Positions 13,901-24,495 of a stretch of DNA of 64,000 nucleotides are shown here, piece after piece; within the stretch, counting starts at the first letter, position 1; each line of letters opens with the position of its first letter. This stretch comes from Cyanoderma ruficeps (Eukaryota > Chordata > Aves > Passeriformes > Timaliidae), in NCBI GenBank assembly GCA_008694505.1, contig VZDJ01007749.1:3810941-3874940 (forward strand). The letters are read 5' to 3'. A program made the translations under genes and the position numbers. A model generated the notes under the pieces. The model did not search any database, was not told where the DNA came from, and saw only the letters and a program-made list of their open reading frames with translations.

Positions 13901-15786
13901 AACAGTGGCTCTTCCACTGCCTTGCTCTTTGGAGGATTTTCATTACCCTGCTCAAAAACACTCCAGCATGTTTCAGGGCAAACGTTGCTAGGCCCTCTTC
14001 ACTGACTGATTTTTTTTCTGTGCTTCTTTTTTTTCCCCCTAAACAAAATTTATGATCCATCTCAAGTGCTGGAGGGCTGCTTACTGTAATGCTTCTAACA
14101 AAATTTATGCTGAGATTCCTTCTCCCATGTCATCTAGTTCCTCTGGTTTTCCAGGAAAAAACAAAACAAAACAAAACAAAATCCCACAAAAACATCTGTG
14201 AAGCCAAACACTGTGTACCAGCAGCCAAAGCCCCATCCCTGCAGGTTATTGTTCTTGAGAGCAAATTCACATCAAGCTTTCTGCTGTGTTTGCTCTTGGA
14301 CTGATGGGGCTGCAGATAGAGAGGGAGAGCAGGAGCAGATCTCTTCAGGGTGGAAGAAACAGTCCCTGTGGGAGGCACAGAGCAGGGGGACCAGCAGAGC
14401 ACTGCACTGATCTTTGCTCAACATCATCACAATCCAAGGAAAACTGCACGGTCAAGGGCCATGTGCTCTTGTGCAAAAAGTCTCTGGGGTTAGTCCAGGA
14501 ATAGATGAGAGACCTCCCAGGAAAAAGAACCCCCTGAGGAGCTTTTCTGGGTTGACTTCCCTGCCTGAAGCACTGCTAATCTGGGAGTGGGATGCCCACC
14601 ATCCTGGAGCAGCCCCTCAGCTCACACAGCTGAGCGTCCCTGGACCCTGCACGTGGGGCAGAGGCAGGAGACTGTCACACATGAGGGCAGGGCAAGAGGC
14701 AGAGATTCCCAAGCCACAGCTGGGCTTCACAGCTGCACAGCCTTCCTGCTGAAAGTGCTGAAGCCAAATGGCTGTGCACTTTCCTGGAGCAGCCAGCTCC
14801 TGGAGGTGGGTCCTGTCAGTGTGACAGTGGCTCTGCTGTGATGGAGCAGGACAGAACAGCCCAGGCCACAACCATCACCAGGCCTTGCCTCACTCTTCTC
14901 CTGTTGGTTTACCTCGGCCTGTGAGGTAGGTCTGAACAAACAGTGCAGAAAGCCTTTTGCTCAGCCTTTTTCTGAAACAGAACAGATGACTCTGGCACAC
15001 ACCAGCTCCACAAAATCACTTGGGATGGGAGCCACTGTCACATGGAGCCAAAGCTCAGCCCAGTGGGGGCTGGAGGCAGCCACTGCCCAGGACATGCCAA
15101 GAGCTGTGCTTTCACCCTGGACGCGTGTGCAAGGACACACACACTCACCACACACGTATGCCCAGCTGCCTCCTCAGGGCCCTCCCTGCACATAAATGGA
15201 TTCCAGCATGGCTGCATGAGGTTTGGGAAAAGGCAGAGTAGAGGGCTAACCACAGGCAAATGCAATTGTGGAAAAGTAGTCCAGTGAATAGAATCATGCT
15301 CCCCCAGCCCAGCAAAGAATTTCAGCCAGGCCTTGAGTAAATTCAGGGTAAGGGGAAATCAGGCACTGGAGATGGAGATTACCAAGGATCTGGAAACAGG
15401 ACAGTGAATGCTGCTGAGGGAAAAATCCCAACATCCTTACCTGCATAGGTCAGTGTTTGCTTGGATGCTGCTTTGGGCTAGGCTGACTCTTTTCCAGTGT
15501 GGAATGCCAAGGCCAGCATTGAGGTAGGTGCCTTTTCTCTGTCCCCTACCACAGCAGCAACCCAGGGCAGGACATTAGCAAAGATCAGACTTGTTCTTCT
15601 CTCTGGCCTGTCAGTAACCAAGTGAATTTTCTTCATTTCGCTACAAAAGGTGAGGAAGAGCTTGTTCTGCCAGTGTGATTTCACCCAGCACAGGTGATCA
15701 GAAACATGGACTATTCATTTCCCATAGTTATCAACCAACAAGCAGCAGATTTTTTTTCCACCTTGATAGTCCTGTTCATTGGCCAG
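10961..15786. other. Intergenic, no gene recognised
   Basis: It holds a (CAAAA)n microsatellite and scattered short open frames without recognisable protein similarity. Confidence 0.6.
14155..14181. repeat. (CAAAA)n microsatellite
   Basis: Four consecutive CAAAA units after an A run. Confidence 0.9.
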
Positions 15787-15854
15787 TCAAAAAAGAAAAA
15801 AAAAAAAAACAAAAGAGAAAAGNNNNNNAAAACCAAAAAAAAAAAAAACCAAAA
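15787..15854. other. A-rich sequence with a 6-base assembly gap
   Basis: Unresolved bases N at 15823-15828 sit inside A-rich sequence on both sides. The gap size is unlikely to be real, and reads through the homopolymer probably failed. Confidence 0.95.
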
Positions 15855-15945
15855 CAGAATTCCAAATAAAGGTCCAAATAATCTTGCAGATGGTCTCACA
15901 TCAGCATATGCCCCATTTCTCTTGTAATGTCACTCTCACCACTGC

Positions 15946-16100
15946 TTTTAAATACTTGCAGGGATGGTGACCCCACCACTTCTCTGGGCAGTCAGTTCCA
16001 ATGCTTGACAAACCTGTACATGGAACTTTTTCCCTAACATTCAACCTAAACCTCCCTTGGTGCCACTTGAGGCCATTTTCCCTGGCTCCAGCAGATTTCA
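15946..16100 (-). mobile_element. CR1 LINE fragment, reverse orientation
   Basis: The plus strand reads CAGGGATGGTGACCCCACCA, CTGGGCAGTCAGTTCCAATG and CCTAAACCTCCCTTGGTGCC, the complement of the CR1 3' region. Both ends are truncated. Confidence 0.8.
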
Positions 16101-16799
16101 TAACCTTATAACACTGGAAATCTGACTACAGACAGGAACACTGAGCCCTTTGTCCAACCAGATCAGACAGCAAGCTAAAGAGCCTGAATATCAAGTCCGG
16201 TCAGGAAGAGCGTAAAAGGTCACTTGGCTGATGCCAAGAAGCCACTCAATGGACCTGGGCAGTTGTTGATCATCATTTCTTATTTTCTAGTTGTTAACAC
16301 TGGGGCATCAGCACTTGCAGGGTTTAGTACTGAGATCCTGCTACTCTCATCTATTGGCTTTAAAGGTGCTGCTGCCTCCATCCCCACCATGCTGCACTAA
16401 ATTTAACCCTGCCAGGAAATGACTATGAATTAGGGCTGTTCTCATATTGCCAACTGAGCCTAACTGAAATGGGAAAAGAGTTGCTTTTTCCTCAAAGAGA
16501 AAATAACTTTTGGGAAGGCACAACCTCAGACATTGGTCTGATTCTCTGATTCCTATTCTTCTCCTGCTTCTCCTCATACAGACCCAGACTCATTAGCCAG
16601 ACCTTTTGGTAGGAAAGCCGTGCTGAACCCAGGGTTTTCTTCCTCCAGCCTTGCTCTGCACTTGGATGGCCAAGGGCAACCCAGGCTCCCCAGCTGCTGG
16701 AGCTGCACTCTGGGATACAGACCATGGAAGAGATGTAGCCTGGCCAATGCACCATCTGTAGCTGAGCAACAGGCCCAAGCTCTGCCTACCAAATGCTGA

Positions 16800-17112
16800 C
16801 AAGGAGAAAAGGAGGCACAGAGTGGATTTTACTGTGCTCTGCAACTACCTGGAAGGAGTTGGCAGTGAGCAGGGGGCTGGTGTCTTCTCACAGGTAACAT
16901 GCGACAGGAGAAGGATATTAGGGAAAATCTCTTTACCAAAAGGGTTGCCAAGCACTGGAACAGGCCACCCAGGGAGGTGGTTGAGTCACCATCCCTGGGG
17001 GTATTTAAGGACATGCAGATGTGGCACTTAGGGATATGGCTTGGGTTAACAGCTGGACTCAAAGACTTTAAAGATCTTTTCCAAACATAAATAATTCTAT
17101 AATTCTGTGATA
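16800..17112 (+). mobile_element. CR1 LINE 3' fragment
   Basis: Contains CAACTACCTGGAAGGAG, AAGCACTGGAACAGGCCACC, GTTGAGTCACCATCCCTGGG and GATCTTTTCCAA. It ends AATTCTATAATTCTGTGA, the characteristic short tandem motif of CR1 3' termini. Confidence 0.88.
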
Positions 17113-18040
17113 CTTTACAGCTCAACAATCCTAACACCAGGGACTCACCCTGCCTTTCCCTACTGGTTCAGTGCAAAGAGGCTTAAGGACACCGTGCAAT
17201 GCTGCTATCCCATGCCTTTGGAAACCCCGACCCAGGAATCCCACCTTCCCCCCTTCAAAACCCACTTAGAGGTCAAAGAGAGATTTTTTTTTTTTTTCCA
17301 TAAGTACATTTTCTGGTATTCTAGCCTCAGAGCTCATGCGACATAGCTGGGTCACAACTAGAGTTTTGTCCTGGAAAAGCACTTCCTGAAATTGAAAGCT
17401 GAGCAGCTCACAGCATCCCCTAAACTGGATCCCCAGGCCAGGGCCACCAAAGTGCTGGATCAGGACAGCTGAAAGTCTCCTGACTCCAACAGCAGACCCT
17501 GGGAAGGGTTTAATGCCTGGAACTAATTTCCTCACAAACAGGAAGGGATGCCTTTGAGTACCCCCTGGTTGATTCCTCTCTATGAAGCTGCCCAATCACT
17601 TCTCAAAGCTCTGCAAAGGTTTGGCAGCCTCAGCACCTCGCAGAGATGAGCTCTACCATTCCAGGCCATGGGAAGCAGTACATCATCTGGCTGGTCTGAA
17701 CACCAGCAAGTGATTTATCTGCTGCTCCTGGTTCTTCTATTACAAGACAATGAATTGTCTTTTTTTTTTAAATGCACCTGCTCTCTACCATCATTGTAAG
17801 CAGCTCTTTTCCAGATTAATATAACCTTATATATTTAATGATTCCTCAGCCAGAAGCTGCTCAGAAGACTTTGATTCCCTTTGGTGCCTTTCTCGTTACA
17901 TTTTTTTACTCTTCTGTGTGTGGAAGGAGGCGGGTGCAACACCTTCAGGGCAACCCGTGTGGTACCAGCCTCGGCTCTGTGTTTGTGGACGAAAAGAATC
18001 CCGTTTTTCAAGAGGGGTTTAACACCTCGAAAGCAAGCTT

Positions 18041-18275
18041 TGAGCAGGGTATTCCCGGCCTCACCCTCACGGTGCTGCGTGTCCCCTGGTCCCCCGGCTG
18101 AGGGCATTTGCGGGTCGGGGAGCGGAGAGCGCTGGCGGCCCGGAGTCCGCAGTTCAATCCTGCCATCTGCAGCTCCCGGCCGGAACTGCGCCGCACCGCC
18201 CGCCCCGCAGGAAAACCGCCCCTCCCTCAAATAACCTGATCGCCAAGTCTCGGGGTTTAAAATTCCCGCAGGTGA
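18041..18275. promoter_or_regulatory. Small CpG-rich block, possible promoter or enhancer
   Basis: Dense CpG (GCGGGTCGGGG, GAGCGCTGGCGGCCCGG, CCGCACCGCCCGCCCCGC) in otherwise CpG-poor sequence. On the plus strand a strong splice donor, CCGCAG|GTGAGA, ends the block at 18271. This could be the first exon of an unannotated, perhaps noncoding, transcript. No convincing protein was found. Confidence 0.4.
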
Positions 18276-18557
18276 GAACAGGAGAAATAGTGCTTGAAGA
18301 AGAGTGAATATACTGTAAATGAGATGATGTCTTTTATCGAATGATTAAGAAGATAAAACACACACCCCTGACAAATTAAGATTAACCTCGGGGGAGTGTC
18401 TTCTTATCAGCAGTACGGGGGTCTTATAGCTATGTTGTTTCCCGGAAGTTCTTACACAATCTATCAATTTCAAGAGGAAAAAAAATGTTTTTTCGGATAA
18501 TTTGCCCAGGAAATTCCAACTCGCCAAAGCTTTGCATGCCTTCAATGCTTTTTCCAT

Positions 18558-18612
18558 GAAATCACAGAATGGTTTGGGTCTTAAAGAGCAATCCCCTGCC
18601 ACCAAACCAGTT
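18558..18612 (-). mobile_element. CR1 3'-end remnant, weak
   Basis: AATCACAGAATGGTTTGGGT followed by CTTAAAGA resembles the complement of a CR1 3' terminus. It is short and diverged. Confidence 0.5.
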
Positions 18613-20878
18613 CTTCTGCTGGCTCTGTCCTTCTGAGCCACCCCCAGGTGGATCCCAGCTTAACTCTGGGAGCTGTCATAATTCCCATCCAGATCTCACC
18701 ACTTCAGATCCCTGTGCTGGAGGAGAACATTGTGCTCCATCCATCTGAACTCCTCTATTATGCATGACATGGCACATCCCTGGATTAATGAAGTCTTCAT
18801 TAAATCACAGCATATCTTATAAAAAAAAAAGATACAATCTGTTCCTGATCTAAAAATTTCTACCTCTGACTTTCTGCTACTGGGTAAACTTGAGTCTCAG
18901 GTTTCTCTAAAAGCTCTTCTATTGTTCAGTCAAAAGTAAAAGCGAATTTTGCAAATCCTGTCCCCTTCTTTTATTGACTCACTCTGGAGCTAGAGAAGGA
19001 AATAATTCTTCTATTCCTTGATGATTGAACAGAATCAATTCACTCATAAAGTGTCTTGAAAGCCCTGAATGTCTGCATAAAGGCCTAATGCCAGTTATTT
19101 CTTTGTTAGTGCTATGCTAGAAGTACATCATTATATTCAAATAATCGAGGCTCTTGCTTAGTGTGTCATGCAAAATTCCCATCTCAGTAACAGCAGCCTG
19201 CTCATTAGAGAAATGATTTTTTTTTTTTTTTTGGATGTGTGACTCATGAATCCCTCTAATGTAGGTCAGTGGGAATGTGTGTCAATCCACCACCAGCCTG
19301 GCAGCTCAGAGGGCACATCCTGAGGCACAGCCCTGATGGCTCAGTGATGATACCACAGCTTCCTGAACCTTTCAGCAACTTCGCAAGCAGCTTCTGGCCC
19401 TTGCCTTCCTCAGTTTGGCACTTCCACCTCGACAAAGCAAAGCTGTTTGCTCAGGCTGCTGCCCCTTGGATGTGACTGCTGTCCAACAGCATGACCCCCT
19501 CCCAGCCTCGGGGACAAGGAGAGTAATGAGGCCTTAAAGTGAAATTACACTAGGGTAAAAGCCCAGAAATTATTTTTACAAATGTGGTTTAATGGGAAAA
19601 GGCTTCTTCTATCCCATATTCTGATGTTGGCTTTAAACCCAGCCCGCTGTCTAAGAAGTGCCTGCAAAGCCATGCCTTCGTGTCTCAGCAGCAGAGCTGA
19701 GTGATTGCAGATGTCTGCCTTTCCTAGGGCTTGTTCACATGAAGTGAACATTAAGTAGGAGAGCTGGATCCGTCTCCTGCTCCAAGAGCTGAGCCAGGAG
19801 TGCTGTTTCCCAGCATCTGTTAGCATGGAGCTGTCAGGTAAGCCGTCTGCTGGTGCCTGCAGGGACATGGAGTTTGCAAGCCCTCCAGGAGGTTTTCCCT
19901 GTCAGCACCAGCAGCAGAGCCCGCACCACACGGACTCTCCCATGGATGTGGTGACCCAGGGACACACACAGGAGTCTGCCAAGATCTCCTCGTTTGCCTG
20001 GTGTGACTTTCCCAGGTCCCATGATTTTTCCAGAGCAGTAAAACACAGAAACCTCCCCAGAGCATCTCTGCAGTCACCCCTGGCACAGGCACTTGCTGGA
20101 GGGGTTGGTACTTGCACCAGGAAACTTCTGCAGTGGCACAGAAAGTGCTGCCTTTGCTTCCCTGTGCCCAAGCCCATCCATGCCCAACTTCATACTCACT
20201 GCTCCTCTTTCTTTATTCCAGTCAGTCCATCTGGTGTCCTTCTGCCCCATGGAAGTGCAGGGAGTTTCTGATGCCTCCTTTTGGGAAGGAGGAATGATGT
20301 CAACCCCTCCCCAGCCCAGAGCCAACACCCAAATGAGGAGTTTGAAATGCTGAGTGTTACAAAGGCCACTTAGAAGTCCAGAATTCCCTTCTGCTGCCTT
20401 TAATGAGAATTCTGCCTGGCAACCAGGGCCCAGAAGAAAATGTCCAGGTCCACCACAGCACATTGTTCCTTTTGGCTTCCTAACATCTTCAGCCTGATGT
20501 GCAGGGCTTTGTCCAAGGGACTTCCTGTGGTAAACAATGATATTTAGGACCTGTGGGTAAGGTGTCCAATTCAGCTTCTAAATTTGATTAAACATTGCTC
20601 TGCCCTTCACTGATCACATTAAAACCTTGAAACTGTTTATTTTTTTCCAGTGGGGGAAAAAATATCCTTTGGTTTTATCTGATATAATAATGAAAAGGGA
20701 AGCTTTATGTCAGTGTCTAGGAGGAAAAAAAATCAGAAAAAGAAAAAATTGGCGCTCACAGCTACAATTTTAACCATTCTTCCTTCAATCTACTAAAATC
20801 AAGACAGCCTGACAATCTCAGTTTCATTTCATATCTCCTATCACCTCTGGGTTCTAGAGCACATGGAATGCTGGTTTG

Positions 20879-20913
20879 AAAAAAAAAAAACCAAACCAAA
20901 AACCAAAAACCCA
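20879..20913. repeat. A-rich (AAACC/CAAAA) low-complexity tract
   Basis: An A run followed by imperfect CCAAA and CCAAAAA units. Confidence 0.85.
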
Positions 20914-23900
20914 AGCAACTAGACACATCAACATTTCTGCAGGAGAAAAACTGTGTTTAGGTCTTGGAAATCATACAAACCATTGGTAAGCAAAGCACCT
21001 TCCTGCTCCATGGAGGGAGATGTAACTTGTGTCCCTTGGAGATAAGGAGGAGGGGTTTAGGCCATGAAATCCAAGGATGATGGAGAAGGTTCACCCCACA
21101 GCTGTGCCTCCCCCCCATCCTGGCATTTCTCCCTGTGTGGAGCTGGGAACCATCATTACAGCCCAGTTCCTCAGGATCAAGCATACAAAATAAGTAGAGA
21201 GGAGAGGAGGGCGGTTACAAGACACAGGATGGGCAAGAATCATTCCTCACACTTTTCACTGCAATATTCTTGCAAATATTTTATTGTGAGAAAGCTCTAG
21301 TCCACTGAGCTGCTTTTTCCCTGATTTCAGGCTAGAAGATCATTTGCAATCTGCTCTGCTGACTCAAAATGTCTATGGGATATCACCCTGGAGAATACAC
21401 ATTCTATTGAATACCAAGTACCTTTCATATAGGCAATAGTATTCCCTCTGTCTCTCCATGGTAGGTATTTCAGCTCAGACCCTGGGAATGCTTCAGGAGA
21501 TGCATTCATCATCTGGCTGAATAATTCAGCCTATGGAGATGATATATTTCCTCCCCTTTTCTTGAATGCATTGCTTTTAAATGCATAATATTGTTTGCAC
21601 AATAATCTTTCATCTTGCATAGCCAGCCATGATACAGAAGTATTTCCGTGGCAGCTTTGCCTTTGATGCTGGATGGCATCAAATCTAATGGGTGGCGTGT
21701 AAAGCAAGGAAATAATATTTCCTCAAGTGGAAAGCTGTATGTATTATTTAACCAGCACCAGCCTTATGTGGACCAGTTCTTCTCTCAGGGAAGAGATATG
21801 GGCTGGCTCTCCCAGACCTTTGGTATCCCAGAAATAGTGTCAAATTTTCTTGGGGTGCTACAACAAAGATCCTTCCCATGGTGGCTTAGGGAGGGAGGGG
21901 CAAGGGAAAGACTTGGATTTAAGCCTTGCAGCACTTTAGCCTTTCCCAGGAGCTTTGTGAGGAGCAGGTTCCTGCCTGCCAAGAGCTGCGAGCAGTGAGA
22001 CGGGAGCTCAGGCCAGGGAGCCTCTAGATGTCACTGGAGGCAGCAGAAATGGACCCCAGAGCCACAGCGGGCTGGGGACACCGGCCCAGGCACAGCCGGC
22101 AGGGACACGGGGTGGCAACGGCCAGCCTGGTGGGGGGCATTGGGAAACCTGCTCTGAAGAGGATGCTGTGCTTTGGGACCGCCTGGGAGTCCCCCTTCCC
22201 AGGGATGAAAAGGTGCAGCTGTTGCAGGCTGGGACCAGGTGCAACGAGTGCAGCCAGAAATTGCAGGTTAAGATATTTTGTGTAAGGAATTTCCAGGGAA
22301 GAGTGAAGTGTTCCAGCTGCAGTCCTGCAGCAAAGACATCCTCAAGACAGGTGCTAAGGCTAAGCTTGACAGTGCCAAATAGAGCTGGCACCCCCCACCA
22401 GAGAAATGATCTCAGTATTTGTTGGTGCCTCTGCTGAGCCACGAGAATATGGGGAGGGGTCACTCTTGACAAAACTTCCATCTGCTTCCTACTCAGAGAA
22501 GGAAAAGTACCTCTTTTGAGAAAGGGTCACCATCTCGCTGAGGGCAGCAGCAAGTCCTGAGCTTTCCCAGGCACCTCTCCAGGCTGGTATTCCTCCTCTG
22601 GAACACCGGTCCCTCACTGCTGCACCCCTGCTTGAGAGAGGCATGTGAGTCTGCACCTGTGGTCAGGACATTTGCTGTGGCGTGGTCCACTGCTTTGAGA
22701 AATGCATTGCATTAAGAAACAAAAATAAAAAATCATTAGTGCACACCATAAAGTGCACAGGCCACTGGGCTGCTCACAGCCAGGGTCTCACCCAGCCTTC
22801 CCCTCTCCAGCCATGCATGTGGTTATGAAATAAGGAGCCCTTTTTTTTTTCCCTTTTAAAAATGTTGTAGTTATTCTGTATATATTGCAGTTTCTCTGTG
22901 AGAGAACTGAGGCACAGCCAAAGGTAAAGAGGGAGGTTCAGTTGCTCTAAAACAGGTCATGGACACCCCCAGTCTCCCATGCCACAACAGCAGGATCACG
23001 ATGTGTTCACTGAGGTGTGGGCATCAAACCATAGCCTCCAAATGCCTGGGAAAGCCTTGGCCCAGGCTGCATGCTCGGGAAACAGACCCTGTAGGTAAGA
23101 CATGTGAGAACTTCCTCCTCTGTCCATCTTGGCATGATTTGAGCACAGCCTTTGCCAGGCAGATGTGAGACATGGGGCCTTTGGGTCTCAGGAGAAGGGC
23201 AGTAAACAGCAGGGCTCCAAGATGACATCCAGAGATTATTCTTGCAGGGTTAGCTGTCACCACTCTGCACCAAAGTCCTTCTAAAGCTAATGGTTGGCTT
23301 AGATCCTTCCTAATTTCATCAGCTCTATATCCCTTCTCCTGTGCTAGGGAGTTCAGCATCACTAATCTCATCTGCTTCAGCCTGCTTCTTACCCTCTTGA
23401 GGGCTTTAGCCTCATGAAGATTTAAAAATAGAGCATTTGTTCGAGGTCCTTTTCTTCAATTTCTAACAGCAGATTCTCTTAGGGCTTTTCAGACTTGTGT
23501 CCCTGAGGACTAGGAACTGATTTTAATAAAAAAATTAGAGATGATATTATCATAATTGGATGAATCTCAGAGCCTTCACAAGTGCCAGAAACCTCATGGG
23601 GACCACACTCACATTTCAGAGCTGGCAAACACAGATGAAGGGGCCTGAAGATTTTAATAGGGGCACCACCCCCATAAAGTTTGCCTTCACAGCTTAATCA
23701 CACAAAGATGAAATGCAGAAGTTTTCTCTCTTTATTTAACACCCCACTGATCTGAGCTGCCTTTGTTTTCAGTGTTGGCCCCAGCATTTGTGAAATGTAT
23801 TTAGCTTCTTGTTGCTTTTGGAAATAATAGTCACCACTGTATTATGGCCAAATCACTGCTTTTCTCCCTTATTGACCCTTTTTTTTTTCAGGCTACCAAA

Positions 23901-24402
23901 CACCCTTGACTTTGTTCGTGGGATGGTTAATCAACAAGTCTGTCAAAATGATGGATTCCTCCTGAATTGTTGCTTAATTAGCTTGGTTGGAGGTATAAAT
24001 CAAGTGGAATACCAATTCCTCCAATGCCACAGACAGGCAGCCATGCTCAGCTTGACAGCAGTGAGTTATTACTCTGCCCCAGTGCAGGATCAGCCTGCAG
24101 GCACCAGCCTGCAAAGCCAGAGGGGCTGTGGGTTGGTCCCTGAGGGTGTGCACAGAGCCACACACAGCTGGGTGAGGTGCTGGTGGGATGGAGCTGAAGG
24201 TGGGCTCTGCAGGGGCTCCGTGCCTGGGGACACTCCCCAGAGCATCACCCCCAGCAGCTGCTCACGCAGAGACAAGTCATGGAGAGGTGCTGTTTCTCAC
24301 CAGGGGTGCCTGGTGTCTGGGCCTGCTTTTTAATGAAGAGGAGACATTTCAGTCTGTGGCCAGGCTGAGTTACAAGACAAGGATCTTTGTCTCCTGACAG
24401 GA

Positions 24403-24495
24403 GTAATTGCCTTCCACAGAAAGGCAATTACGCAGCTCAACAAAAGGAGAAGTAATACATCGGCTGCAAATTAACATTTTTAAGATTAATCTTAA
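24403..24495. promoter_or_regulatory. AT-rich block with perfect hairpin and palindrome
   Basis: An 11-bp perfect inverted repeat (GTAATTGCCTT / AAGGCAATTAC, 7-nt loop, 24403-24431) is followed by the perfect 16-bp palindrome TTAAGATTAATCTTAA at 24480-24495. TAATTG and TAATCT cores resemble homeodomain binding sites. A candidate conserved noncoding element; conservation cannot be judged here. Confidence 0.3.

Larger units (their letters stand above)
17113..24402. other. Intergenic, no gene recognised
   Basis: It contains the CpG-rich block at 18041-18275, a weak CR1 remnant and A-rich tracts. The longer open frames (for example 19825-20271) have no recognisable domain. Confidence 0.55.

Noticed and set aside
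23809..24333. 174-codon plus-strand open frame
   Set aside because: No domain, no recognisable similarity, and composition like the surrounding noncoding sequence.
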